DNA from: Dechloromonas sp. UBA6271
GTDB lineage: Bacteria > Pseudomonadota > Gammaproteobacteria > Burkholderiales > Rhodocyclaceae
NCBI GenBank assembly: GCA_002440665.1
Contig: DJUX01000016.1
Span: forward strand, 1-33,622
DNA: 33,622 nt
Direction: 5' to 3'
Position 1 is the first letter of the stretch. The number at the start of each line of letters is the position of its first letter. Shown here piece by piece: positions 25,725 to 33,283 of the stretch. The translations under genes were made by a program, and so were the position numbers. Below the pieces are notes generated by a model. It made no database searches. It was given only the letters and a program-made list of their open reading frames with translations, and was not told the origin of the DNA.

Positions 25725-27149
25725 CTACTGCTGCGCCTTCCAGGACAGCGTGAAGCGGGCGCCGCCGAGCGGGGCAGCGTCGGCGGTCGCGGTGCCGCCG
25801 TGCAGTTCGAGGACGCGCCGGGTGATCGCCAGGCCGAGTCCGTAGCCGCCGGTGGCGCGGTCGCGCGAGCGGTCTAGGCGGGTAAAGGCGGAAAAGACGT
25901 GTTCGCGGTCTTCGGGCGGGATGCCGATGCCGTCGTCGTCGACATGGACGACGATTCGGTCCTGTTGCATCTCGGCGCTGACGATAATCTGCTTGCTGGC
26001 GTATTTGAAAGCATTGCGCAGCAGGTTGCGTAAGGCATACGGCATCGCCTTGCGGTCAAGGTCGATGTTGAGGTTTTCGGGTAGTTTCGCGGTGTCGACC
26101 GTGATCGTCAGGTCGCGGCCGAGGAGGCGGACGGCATCGACCTCGTCGCTCAGCCATTCGGCGAAGTGGACGCTTGAGAAGTGTGGTTCCGGCGCCTCGC
26201 GCTCGAAACGGGCGTAGGTCAGGCTGGTATCGATGAGGTGGTCGAGTTCGTCGAGATCGGCCTCCATCATCGCCCACAGCCGCTCGCGTTCGGCGCGTTC
26301 GTCGGTGCCGGAGAGCATTTCCAGCGCAAAGCGCATGCGGGCGATTGGTGTCCTCAATTCGTGGGAGATGGCGGAGGACAACTCGCGGTGGGTGGCGAGC
26401 AGTTGCTGCACGCGCTCGGCCATGCTGTTCATGGTGTCGGAGAGCGGCGCAAAGAGCTGGCTGCGCGCCGGTGGCGAGCGCGCCTCGAAATCGCCGTCGC
26501 CGAGGTCGCGGGCGGTCTGGCGCAGGGTTTCCAGGTCGCGCCAGACCGGGCGCACCCAGAACCATAGCGCGATGCCGAAGATGACACCGGTCAGGCTCCA
26601 GGTCAGGAGTCGCAGGCGTAGATCAAGCGGCAGGCGGTCCTTGAGTTCCGGGTTGCGGTTGGCGGCCAAGGGGCCGACCACGAGGACCTTGCTGCTGGTG
26701 CCGAGGCGGTGATACATGACATCGCCGTCGTGGTCGATGGCGATGTCGCCGGCATCCAGCTTGGCGACCTGGGCAGGGGTGATGGTCCGGTCGAGACTAA
26801 TGCGTTCGACGATGCCGAGGCGGTAGGAGAATTTTTCGTCGAGTTCCAAGATTTTCTTGGGCCAGGCGTTGCGCGGGGTGCGGTAAAGCTCGTCCTCGAT
26901 CAGCGTGATGGTGCCGCGCATGAAACGGCGGGCATAGTCGTCGGTAATGCCGCGCTGGGCGGTAGAGATGACGAAATCGGCGGTGAAGGCGATGGCGACG
27001 AACGAGCCCATCGCCAGCAGGTAGAAATTGAAGAACAGCTTGGACAGGCTGTAGCGCCCGCCGCGCCAGCGCGGCAGCGAAACGCGGAAGAGCGAGCGGA
27101 CGAGGCCCTGGCTTTTCTCGTGACCGTTGCCGGGCTCAGTTCCAGTCAT
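25725..27149 (-). CDS. rstB: Sensor histidine kinase, RstB-like
   Basis: This inner-membrane sensor has TM1 (about residues 39-62), a periplasmic domain of ~115 residues, TM2 (about 182-200), a HAMP-like linker, the dimerisation/phosphoacceptor helix SSAISHELRTP with H263, and a HATPase domain with DDDGIGIP and RATGGYGLGLAI. The order and many motifs match E. coli RstB by eye (LRNLLRNAFKY, EHVFSAFTRLDRSRDR). Its start overlaps the regulator gene by 14 nt. The signal sensed is unknown; an N-terminal extension of ~35 basic residues is longer than in E. coli. Confidence 0.93.
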   Translation of the reverse strand: MTGTEPGNGHEKSQGLVRSLFRVSLPRWRGGRYSLSKLFFNFYLLAMGSFVAIAFTADFVISTAQRGITDDYARRFMRGTITLIEDELYRTPRNAWPKKILELDEKFSYRLGIVERISLDRTITPAQVAKLDAGDIAIDHDGDVMYHRLGTSSKVLVVGPLAANRNPELKDRLPLDLRLRLLTWSLTGVIFGIALWFWVRPVWRDLETLRQTARDLGDGDFEARSPPARSQLFAPLSDTMNSMAERVQQLLATHRELSSAISHELRTPIARMRFALEMLSGTDERAERERLWAMMEADLDELDHLIDTSLTYARFEREAPEPHFSSVHFAEWLSDEVDAVRLLGRDLTITVDTAKLPENLNIDLDRKAMPYALRNLLRNAFKYASKQIIVSAEMQQDRIVVHVDDDGIGIPPEDREHVFSAFTRLDRSRDRATGGYGLGLAITRRVLELHGGTATADAAPLGGARFTLSWKAQQ

Positions 27150-27840
27150 GCTTGCTGAAGAGGTAGCCCTTGCCGCGCACGGTCTTGATGCGCGTCGGAT
27201 TTTCCGGGTCGTCGTTCAGTTTTTTGCGCAGGCGCGAGATGCGGGCATCGATCGAGCGGTCGAGGCCGTCGAAGCCGATGCCGCGCAGTTCCTGTAACAG
27301 GTCGTCGCGCGACAGGACGTTGCCGGCATGCGACGCAAGCAGCCAGAGCAGGTCGAATTCGGCGGTGGTCAGGTCGATAGTCTCGCCGCCGAGCGAGGCG
27401 GTGCGCGTCGCCTGGCTGATCCTGAACTGGCCGAAGACCATTTTTTCGGTTTCGCTGGCCGGGCCTTCGCCGCCCGTCGGCAGGCGACGGAGCAGGGCCT
27501 TGATGCGGGCGAGCAGCACGCGCGGCTGCACCGGCTTGGCGATGTAGTCGTCGGCCCCCATTTCGAGACCGAGGATCTGGTCGAAATCCTCGTCGCGCGC
27601 CGTCAGCATCAGGATCACGCCGCGATACTGCTGGCGTACGCCGCGGCAGACCTCGAAGCCGTCCTTGCCCGGTAGCATGACATCGAGAATGACCAAGTCC
27701 GGCTGTTCTTCTAGGATGCGGGCCTCGGCCATGTCGCCGCGCGGCTCGATGGCGACTTGCATGTCGTTCTTCGTGAGGTATTCGGCCGTCAGTTCGGCCA
27801 AGCGTTCGTCGTCTTCGACCAGCAGGATACGTGTATTCAT
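27136..27840 (-). CDS. rstA: Response regulator, OmpR/RstA-like
   Basis: The receiver domain has acidic pocket D10-D11, phosphoacceptor D53 (LVILDVMLPGKDG) and the conserved Lys (IAKP); an OmpR-type winged helix follows (TAEFDLLWLLASHAGNVLSRDDLL, DGLDRSIDARISRLRKKL, IKTVRGKGYLF). The protein tracks E. coli RstA closely (EPRGD, LEMGADDYI). There is no Shine-Dalgarno site; TAAGAT at 27847-27852 lies 6 nt before the ATG, so a leaderless start is possible. It diverges from a fatty acid desaturase gene. Confidence 0.94.
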   Translation of the reverse strand: MNTRILLVEDDERLAELTAEYLTKNDMQVAIEPRGDMAEARILEEQPDLVILDVMLPGKDGFEVCRGVRQQYRGVILMLTARDEDFDQILGLEMGADDYIAKPVQPRVLLARIKALLRRLPTGGEGPASETEKMVFGQFRISQATRTASLGGETIDLTTAEFDLLWLLASHAGNVLSRDDLLQELRGIGFDGLDRSIDARISRLRKKLNDDPENPTRIKTVRGKGYLFSKHDWN

Positions 27841-27926
27841 CTGGGCATCTTAACGGCGGCCTGCCAACTGGTCCACCCTGTTGCGGTCGACGTCGCCGGA
27901 GAGGCTGTTTTCACATTTGCCGGTCA

Positions 27927-27941
27927 GCCACAGCGTGTGGC
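27927..27941. promoter_or_regulatory. 15-bp palindrome in rstA-desaturase intergenic region
   Basis: GCCACA-GCG-TGTGGC is a perfect 6-bp inverted repeat between the divergent rstA and desaturase genes. A TAGAAT (27967-27972) about 30 nt before the desaturase ATG could be its -10 box, placing the palindrome upstream of it as a possible activator or autoregulation site. Confidence 0.4.
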
Positions 27942-28002
27942 CTTAGCCGGCACCGGGCGCATGCCTTAGAATGTCGTGCGCGATCTATCTATCAAGGAAT
28001 CT

Positions 28003-29166
28003 ATGTTATCCGGCGTTTTTGCTCTGCCCTGGTGGGGCTACGTGCTCGTTACCCTGGTGCTTACCCACATCACCATCGCTTCGGTCACCATCTTCCTGCA
28101 TCGTCATCAGGCCCATCGGGCGCTCGACCTGTCGCCTTTGCCTTCGCACTTCTTCCGGCTCTGGCTGTGGCTGACCACCGGCATGGTGACCAAGGAATGG
28201 ACGGCGATTCACCGTAAGCACCACGCCAAGTGCGAAACGCCAGACGATCCGCACAGCCCGCAGGTGTTCGGCATCAACCGCGTGCTGTGGGGCGGCGTCT
28301 TCCTCTATGTCCGCGAAGCGCACAACAAGGAAACCCTGCAGCGTTACGGCCACGGCACGCCCGACGACTGGCTGGAGAAGTATCTCTACACGCCCTGGCA
28401 CAAGCTTGGCATCGTGCTGATGCTGGCCATCGACGTCACCCTCTTCGGTGCCCTGCCGGGCGTCCTGATCTGGGTCGTGCAGATGCTCTGGATTCCCTTC
28501 TGGGCGGCCGGCGTCATAAACGGTATCGGCCACTACTGGGGCTACCGCAATTTCAACTGCGCCGATGCGTCGACCAATATCGTGCCGTGGGGCATCCTGA
28601 TCGGCGGCGAGGAGTTGCACAACAACCACCATTCGTTCGCCACCTCAGCCAAGCTCTCGAACCGCTGGTACGAGTTCGACATCGGCTGGATGTACATCTG
28701 CATCCTCTCGGCGTTGGGCATGGCGCGGGTGAAAAAGCTGGCACCCGTGCCGAAGATCGTCTCGCCGCGCCCGGTGGTCGATTCCGCTACCTTGCAGGCA
28801 GTCATCGACAACCGCTACGACGTGCTGGCGCGCTATGCTGGCTCGTTGAAAAAGCTTTACCGGGAGGAACTGGCCAAGCTGCAGGACAACGCATCCTTCA
28901 AGGGCCTCAAGCAGTGGCTGGAAGTCGAGGCACACCAGATACCCGATGACTGGCGCAAGCGTCTCGATGCCTTGCTGGCCAGGAGCCAGAGTCTGGCTAC
29001 CTTGTATGCCATGCGTGCCGAACTGACCGCGGTGTGGAACCGCACCAATGCCAGCCGCGAGCAGCTGGTTGCCGATCTCCAGTCGTGGTGCCACAAGGCC
29101 GAGGCCTCGGGCATTCGCCAGTTGCAGGAACTCTCGATCAGGATGCGCAGCTATGCCGTGGCGTGA
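28003..29166 (+). CDS. Fatty acid desaturase (acyl-CoA delta-9 type)
   Basis: This membrane di-iron enzyme introduces a cis double bond into acyl chains to keep membranes fluid. The three histidine clusters are HRHQAH (H33-H38), HRKHH (about 70-74) and HNNHH (about 206-210), plus the GHYWGYRNF segment typical of acyl-CoA desaturases. The C-terminal ~130 residues are an extra soluble helical part. I chose ATG 28003 because AAGGA lies 4 nt upstream; a GTG at 27976 would add nine residues. It overlaps dsbB by 14 nt. Confidence 0.94.
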   Translation: MLSGVFALPWWGYVLVTLVLTHITIASVTIFLHRHQAHRALDLSPLPSHFFRLWLWLTTGMVTKEWTAIHRKHHAKCETPDDPHSPQVFGINRVLWGGVFLYVREAHNKETLQRYGHGTPDDWLEKYLYTPWHKLGIVLMLAIDVTLFGALPGVLIWVVQMLWIPFWAAGVINGIGHYWGYRNFNCADASTNIVPWGILIGGEELHNNHHSFATSAKLSNRWYEFDIGWMYICILSALGMARVKKLAPVPKIVSPRPVVDSATLQAVIDNRYDVLARYAGSLKKLYREELAKLQDNASFKGLKQWLEVEAHQIPDDWRKRLDALLARSQSLATLYAMRAELTAVWNRTNASREQLVADLQSWCHKAEASGIRQLQELSIRMRSYAVA

Positions 29167-29644
29167 CATCCCCGTTCGCGCGTGGTTTGCCACGCTGGCC
29201 TTGGGCACGCTGGGCCTCGTGGCGTTTGGCATGGAACTGCAGCAGTTGTTCCGGCTGGCGCCCTGTCCGCTTTGTATCTTTCAGCGCCTGCTCTATATCG
29301 TCATCGGACTGGTGGCGCTGGCCGCCGTGCTGTTGCCTGGTGGCAGGCTGCTGTGGTCGGCAATGATTGCCGCGCTGGCCGCTGGCGGGGTGGCGGTGGC
29401 AGGCTACCAGACGTGGATGCAGGCTTTCCCGCATCTGGCGACGGAGTGTGGCTACAGCGACCCGAACCTGATCGAACGCCTGGTCGACTGGCTCGGCATG
29501 CAGTCGCCTTCGCTGTTTCTCGCTACCGGCTTCTGTACCAGCCGCGAATGGGAATTCCTCGGGCTGTCGATGGCCAACTGGTCCCTGCTGGTTTTCGCCG
29601 GGATCGTCGGCTACGCTGCGTTACTGTTCATGCGCAAGGACTGA
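29153..29644 (+). CDS. dsbB: Disulfide bond formation protein B
   Basis: DsbB reoxidises periplasmic DsbA and passes electrons to quinone. Four membrane helices are visible, with the first periplasmic pair CPLC (C38, C41) and the second pair C99 (ATECGYSD) and C128 (GFCTS). The length of 163 aa is typical. Its start lies inside the 3' end of the desaturase gene, so the two are probably co-translated. A strong terminator follows. Confidence 0.95.
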   Translation: MPWRDIPVRAWFATLALGTLGLVAFGMELQQLFRLAPCPLCIFQRLLYIVIGLVALAAVLLPGGRLLWSAMIAALAAGGVAVAGYQTWMQAFPHLATECGYSDPNLIERLVDWLGMQSPSLFLATGFCTSREWEFLGLSMANWSLLVFAGIVGYAALLFMRKD

Positions 29645-29667
29645 GCGCCGCAGGGTCTGCAAAAACA

Positions 29668-29689
29668 AAACCCGCCGAAAGGCGGGTTT
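29668..29689. terminator. Bidirectional terminator between dsbB and rpmG
   Basis: AAACCCGCC-GAAA-GGCGGGTTT is a perfect 9-bp stem with a GAAA tetraloop. A-rich bases on the left and TTT on the right allow it to stop both dsbB (plus) and rpmB-rpmG (minus). Confidence 0.88.
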
Positions 29690-29712
29690 GTCGAAAGCTG
29701 GAGAGAAGCGAA

Positions 29713-29880
29713 TTACTTCAGCTTCACTTCCTTGTAAGCCACATGCTTGCGGGCCTTCGGGTCGTACTTCATCAATTCCAGCTTCTCAGGCGTCGTGCGC
29801 TTGTTCTTGGAAGTGGTGTAGAAGTGCCCGGTACCAGCCGTGGATTCCAGCTTGATTTTTTCGCGACCGCCTTTAGCCAT
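29713..29880 (-). CDS. rpmG: 50S ribosomal protein L33
   Basis: A 55-residue basic protein starting MAKGGREKIKLEST and containing TGHFYTTSKNKR and KYDPKARKHV, typical of bacterial L33. It has no cysteines, so it is the zinc-independent form. The Shine-Dalgarno site is GGAAGGA. It follows rpmB by 19 nt, the usual rpmB-rpmG pair, and ends before a bidirectional terminator. Confidence 0.98.
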   Translation of the reverse strand: MAKGGREKIKLESTAGTGHFYTTSKNKRTTPEKLELMKYDPKARKHVAYKEVKLK

Positions 29881-29899
29881 TTTCTTTATCCTTCCTTAA

Positions 29900-30133
29900 T
29901 CAGACTTCGCCGCGGGCGCGCAGGTCGGCCAGCACGACATCGATGCCGTTCTTGTCGATAACGCGCAGACCGGCGTTGGAAACGCGCAGACGGACGAAGC
30001 GGTTCTCGCTTTCGACCCAGAAGCGGCGGTACTGCAGATTCGGCAGGAAGCGACGCTTCGTTCTATTGTTGGCATGGGAAACTTTGTTCCCAACCATCGG
30101 GGCTTTACCCGTTACTTGGCAGACTCGCGCCAT
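29900..30133 (-). CDS. rpmB: 50S ribosomal protein L28
   Basis: 77 residues starting MARVCQVTGKAPMVGNKVSHANN, the L28 signature, then RRFLPNLQYRRFWV. It is a large-subunit protein needed for 70S assembly. The ATG at 30133 has GGAG about 9 nt upstream; the open frame extends to 30187 but without another ribosome site. It is first in a two-gene operon with rpmG. Confidence 0.98.
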   Translation of the reverse strand: MARVCQVTGKAPMVGNKVSHANNRTKRRFLPNLQYRRFWVESENRFVRLRVSNAGLRVIDKNGIDVVLADLRARGEV

Positions 30134-30170
30134 GATTGGTGCTCCAGAATTCGCTAGAAGAAAGCCCGCG

Positions 30171-30200
30171 AGTATAGCGAAAAACATACTGATATTTCAA
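30171..30200 (-). promoter_or_regulatory. rpmB-rpmG promoter
   Basis: On the minus strand TTGAAA (30200-30195) and TATACT (30176-30171) are spaced by 18 bp. This is the best sigma70-type match in the window, about 38 nt before the rpmB ATG. Confidence 0.7.
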
Positions 30201-30216
30201 GTGCTTTTTGTCTTTT

Positions 30217-30897
30217 CTACAAAAGACCGCGTTCGGCAAACGACAGCGGGGTGGTATTGCCGGCGACGATGAAATGATCGAGCAGCTTGACGTCGACCAT
30301 CGCCAGCGCTTCCTTCAGCGCGCGGGTCAGCATTTCGTCGGCGCGCGACGGCTCGGCGATGCCGGACGGATGGTTGTGGGCGAGGATGACGGCTGCCGCG
30401 TTGTGGGCCAGCGCTGCCTTGACGACTTCCCGGGGATAAACGCTGGTTTGCGTCAACGTGCCGGAAAACAGTTCGTCGGCTTTGATCAGCCGGTTCTGGG
30501 CATCCAGCCAGAGCGCCATGAAGACCTCGTGCTGGCGCGTGGACAGTTTCAAACGCAGCCAGTCGCGCACCTTGCCGGGTGACGAGAAGGTGTCGCGCGT
30601 TGCCATGTCTTGCGACAGTGCGCGGCGGGCCAACTCGAAACTGGCCTTCAATTGTGCCGCCTTCGCCATGCCGATGCCGGAAACGCTGGCCAGTTCTTCC
30701 AGCGAGGCCTCGGCCAGGGTGCTCAAACGACCATCGAAGCGTTGCAGCAGATCGCGGGCGAGGTCGACGGCGCTCTTGCCACGGACGCCGACGCGCAGAT
30801 AGATGGCCAGCAGTTCGGCGTCGGAAAGCGCTTCCGGTCCGTGTGCCAGCAGCCGTTCGCGCGGGCGTTCGCCCTCGGGCCAGTCGGTGATCGCCAT
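30217..30897 (-). CDS. radC: RadC-family JAB/MPN domain protein
   Basis: N-terminal helix-hairpin-helix region (LEELASVSGIGMAKAAQLKA) and a C-terminal JAB1/MPN metalloprotease-like domain with the metal motif HNHPSG...S-x2-D (AHNHPSGIAEPSRADEM, about residues 172-188). The length (226 aa) matches E. coli RadC. The old link to radiation resistance is doubtful and the true role is unknown. The ATG at 30897 matches the family N-terminus (ITDWPEGERPRERLL). It diverges from coaBC through a symmetric promoter. Confidence 0.96.
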   Translation of the reverse strand: MAITDWPEGERPRERLLAHGPEALSDAELLAIYLRVGVRGKSAVDLARDLLQRFDGRLSTLAEASLEELASVSGIGMAKAAQLKASFELARRALSQDMATRDTFSSPGKVRDWLRLKLSTRQHEVFMALWLDAQNRLIKADELFSGTLTQTSVYPREVVKAALAHNAAAVILAHNHPSGIAEPSRADEMLTRALKEALAMVDVKLLDHFIVAGNTTPLSFAERGLL

Positions 30898-30908
30898 GTG
30901 ATTTCCAG

Positions 30909-30932
30909 TAGAATGTTTTGGCTCACATTCTA
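30909..30932. promoter_or_regulatory. Symmetric divergent promoter radC/coaBC
   Basis: TAGAATGT (30909-30916) and ACATTCTA (30925-30932) are a perfect 8-bp inverted repeat with an 8-nt spacer. Each arm contains TAGAAT, a good -10 hexamer, one facing coaBC and one facing radC, placing the predicted starts within the spacer region. Confidence 0.6.
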
Positions 30933-30943
30933 ATGGCACGACA

Positions 30944-32134
30944 ATGGAATTACATGGAAAGCGCATCGTTCTCGGCGTCACCGGCGGCATAGCCGCCTAC
31001 AAGGCTGCCGAACTGGTCCGTCTGCTCGGCAAGCAGGGCGCCGACGTGCAGGTGGCGATGACCGAGGGGGCGACGCATTTCGTGACGCCGACGACCTTCC
31101 AGGCCCTGTCCGGCAAGCTGGTTTTCACCGACCAATGGGATGCGCGCATGCCGAATGCCATGGCGCATATCGATCTCTCGCGCCAGGCCGACCTGATTCT
31201 GGTCGCCCCGGCATCGGCCGATTTTCTGGCGCGGACGGCTCATGGCCTGGCCGACGATCTGCTGACGACCATGGTCTTGGCGCGTGATTGCCCCTTGCTG
31301 GTGGCGCCGGCGATGAACCGTCAGATGTGGGAAAACCCGGCGACGCAGCGCAACGTGGCACAGTTGCAGGCCGACGGTGTGAAAATTCTTGGCCCGGCCA
31401 GCGGTGAGCAGGCCTGTGGCGAAGTCGGCGCCGGTCGCATGCTGGAACCTGAGGAAATTCTCGAAGAGGTGATCGCCTTCTTCACGCCCAAGCTGCTGGC
31501 CGGCAAAAAGGTCCTGATGACTGCCGGACCAACCTTCGAAGCCATCGACCCGGTGCGCGGCATCACCAATCTGTCGTCCGGTCGCATGGGCTACGCGCTG
31601 GCGCGGGCGGCGCGGCAGGCCGGGGCAGAAGTGACGCTGGTTTCCGGGCCGGTTGGTTTTGGGGCGCCGCATGGGGTCGACCGCATCGATGTCCGGAGCG
31701 CCCTCGACATGCACGCGGCGGTGATGGCGCGGGTGGTCGGCGCCGATATTTTCATCGGCGTCGCGGCGGTGGCCGATTACCGCGTCGCCAATGCCGCCGA
31801 GCACAAGCTGAAGAAGGACACCGGTGGCATCCCGCCGATCGAGCTGGTCGAGAATCCGGATATTCTGGCCGAGGTCGCCGCGCTGCCGGACGGCCCGTTC
31901 TGTGTCGGTTTCGCTGCCGAGAGCCGCAACCTGGAGGCGTATGCCCAAGCCAAGCGGCGCAAGAAGAACATCCCGCTGATCGCCGGCAATTTGATCCAGG
32001 ACGGTTTCGGCGGTGACGACAACCGCCTTGTCCTGTTTGACGACAAGGGCACGCACCCGCTGACGCCGGCGCCGAAATCCGAACTGGCGCGCCAGCTGGT
32101 CGAACATATCGCTCATCTGACAGGAAAAAACTGA
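30944..32134 (+). CDS. coaBC: Phosphopantothenoylcysteine decarboxylase / phosphopantothenate-cysteine ligase
   Basis: This bifunctional coenzyme A biosynthesis enzyme (Dfp) joins cysteine to 4'-phosphopantothenate (CoaB) and decarboxylates the product (CoaC, FMN-dependent). The N-terminal flavoprotein half shows GVTGGIAAYKAAELVRLL, MAHIDLSRQADL and PAMNRQMWENPATQ; the C-terminal half shows TAGPTFEAIDPVRGITNLSSGRMG. The length of 396 aa is normal. The ribosome site is weak. It overlaps dut by one base (TGATG), the common coaBC-dut arrangement. Confidence 0.98.
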   Translation: MELHGKRIVLGVTGGIAAYKAAELVRLLGKQGADVQVAMTEGATHFVTPTTFQALSGKLVFTDQWDARMPNAMAHIDLSRQADLILVAPASADFLARTAHGLADDLLTTMVLARDCPLLVAPAMNRQMWENPATQRNVAQLQADGVKILGPASGEQACGEVGAGRMLEPEEILEEVIAFFTPKLLAGKKVLMTAGPTFEAIDPVRGITNLSSGRMGYALARAARQAGAEVTLVSGPVGFGAPHGVDRIDVRSALDMHAAVMARVVGADIFIGVAAVADYRVANAAEHKLKKDTGGIPPIELVENPDILAEVAALPDGPFCVGFAAESRNLEAYAQAKRRKKNIPLIAGNLIQDGFGGDDNRLVLFDDKGTHPLTPAPKSELARQLVEHIAHLTGKN

Positions 32135-32583
32135 TGCACCGTATCGACGTCAAGATTCTCGACCCGCGCCTGCACGACAGCCCGCCGCATTACGCAACGC
32201 CGGGTTCGGCGGGGCTCGACCTGCGCGCCTGTCTCGACGCGCCGCTGGAAATCGTACCCGGCCAGACGACGCTGGTGCGCACCGGCATGGCCATTCACCT
32301 GGCCGACCCGGGGCTGGCGGCGATGATCCTGCCGCGCTCCGGGCTTGGTCACAAGCACGGCATCGTGCTCGGCAACCTGGTCGGGCTGATCGACAGCGAT
32401 TACCAGGGCGAGCTGATGGTTTCGGTCTGGAATCGCGGGCAGGCGAGCTTCACGCTCAACCCGCTCGAGCGCATCGCCCAGCTGGTGGTGGTGCCGGTGC
32501 TGCAGGTCGGCTTCAACGTGGTCGAGGATTTCGACGCCAGTTCGCGTGGCGAGGGCGGGTTCGGCAGTACCGGCAAGCACTGA
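32134..32583 (+). CDS. dut: dUTP diphosphatase
   Basis: This trimeric dUTPase cleaves dUTP to dUMP and PPi, keeping uracil out of DNA and supplying thymidylate synthesis. All motifs are present: GSAGLDLRA (motif 1), PRSGLGHKHGI (2), GLIDSDYQGEL (3), RIAQLVVVP (4) and the C-terminal RGEGGFGSTGKH (5) that closes over the active site. 149 aa is typical. It is translationally coupled to coaBC. Confidence 0.98.
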   Translation: MHRIDVKILDPRLHDSPPHYATPGSAGLDLRACLDAPLEIVPGQTTLVRTGMAIHLADPGLAAMILPRSGLGHKHGIVLGNLVGLIDSDYQGELMVSVWNRGQASFTLNPLERIAQLVVVPVLQVGFNVVEDFDASSRGEGGFGSTGKH

Positions 32584-32594
32584 GCGCTTGCCAG

Positions 32595-32630
32595 CGACAA
32601 AAAAAGCCCGCCGGATCGGCGGGCTTGTCG
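32595..32630. terminator. Terminator between dut and tpx
   Basis: AAGCCCGCC-GGATC-GGCGGGCTT forms a 9-bp stem, with CGACAA...TTGTCG extending the symmetry. The run of seven A on the left gives seven T on the minus strand, so it is strongest for tpx; it may also stop dut transcripts. Confidence 0.88.
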
Positions 32631-32644
32631 TTTGGGCGAGGGGG

Positions 32645-33148
32645 TTACGCCAGGGCAGCCAGCGCGGCGGCGTAGTCCGGTTCGTCCTTGATCTCGCCGA
32701 CCAGTTGGCTGTGCAACACACGGTTGTTTTCGTCGAGCACGACGACGGCGCGGGCGGCGACACCGACCAGCGGGCCGCTCTTGATGGCGACGCCGTAGGC
32801 TTCGAGGAATTCACGGCCGCGCATGGTCGATAGCGTTTGCACGTTGTCCAGGCCTTCGGCGCCGCAGAAGCGGCCCTGCGCGAAAGGCAGGTCGGCGGAA
32901 ATGCAGAGCACGGCGGTGTTGGCGACGTCGTTGGCAGACTGGTTGAACTTGCGGACCGAGGTGGCGCAGGTCGGCGTGTCGATGCTCGGGAAGATGTTGA
33001 GGATCTTGCGCTTGCCGCCCAGGCTGGCCAGCGTGACGTCGGCCAGATCCTTGCCGACCAGCGAAAAAGCCGGGGCCTGCTCGCCCTTTGCGGGAAAGTG
33101 GCCGCCGACTGCGATGGGGTTGCCGCCGAGGGTTACGGTCTTCGACAT
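32645..33148 (-). CDS. tpx: Thiol peroxidase (atypical 2-Cys peroxiredoxin)
   Basis: Tpx reduces hydroperoxides with thioredoxin as donor. The peroxidatic C61 lies in SIDTPTCATSVRKFN and the resolving C95 in GRFCGAEGL, at exactly the E. coli Tpx positions. 167 aa is standard. GGAG about 8 nt upstream supports the ATG. It lies downstream of pntB on the same strand with a 135-bp gap holding a hairpin, so it probably has its own promoter. Confidence 0.98.
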   Translation of the reverse strand: MSKTVTLGGNPIAVGGHFPAKGEQAPAFSLVGKDLADVTLASLGGKRKILNIFPSIDTPTCATSVRKFNQSANDVANTAVLCISADLPFAQGRFCGAEGLDNVQTLSTMRGREFLEAYGVAIKSGPLVGVAARAVVVLDENNRVLHSQLVGEIKDEPDYAAALAALA

Positions 33149-33175
33149 GAATATCTCCTGTGGTTGTGATTGGCA

Positions 33176-33196
33176 GCCGCCGGTTTTCCCGGCGGC
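33176..33196. terminator. GC-rich hairpin between pntB and tpx
   Basis: GCCGCCGG-TTTTC-CCGGCGGC is a perfect 8-bp stem located about 90 bp after the pntB stop and 28 bp before the tpx ATG. There is no T-run after it on the minus strand, so it could be a weak pntB terminator or a structure in the tpx leader. Confidence 0.4.
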
Positions 33197-33283
33197 CGGT
33201 TGCGTGGATGTCAGTGGACGCCGGATCGCCCGATGCGTTCAGTCATTTTTGCCCAAAAAACGGGGTCGACCGCAACTGGCCGT

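Noticed and set aside
25719..25733. CAGCAG-CTA-CTGCTG hairpin at the rstB stop codon
   Set aside because: No T-run on the minus strand and a short stem; not convincing as a terminator.
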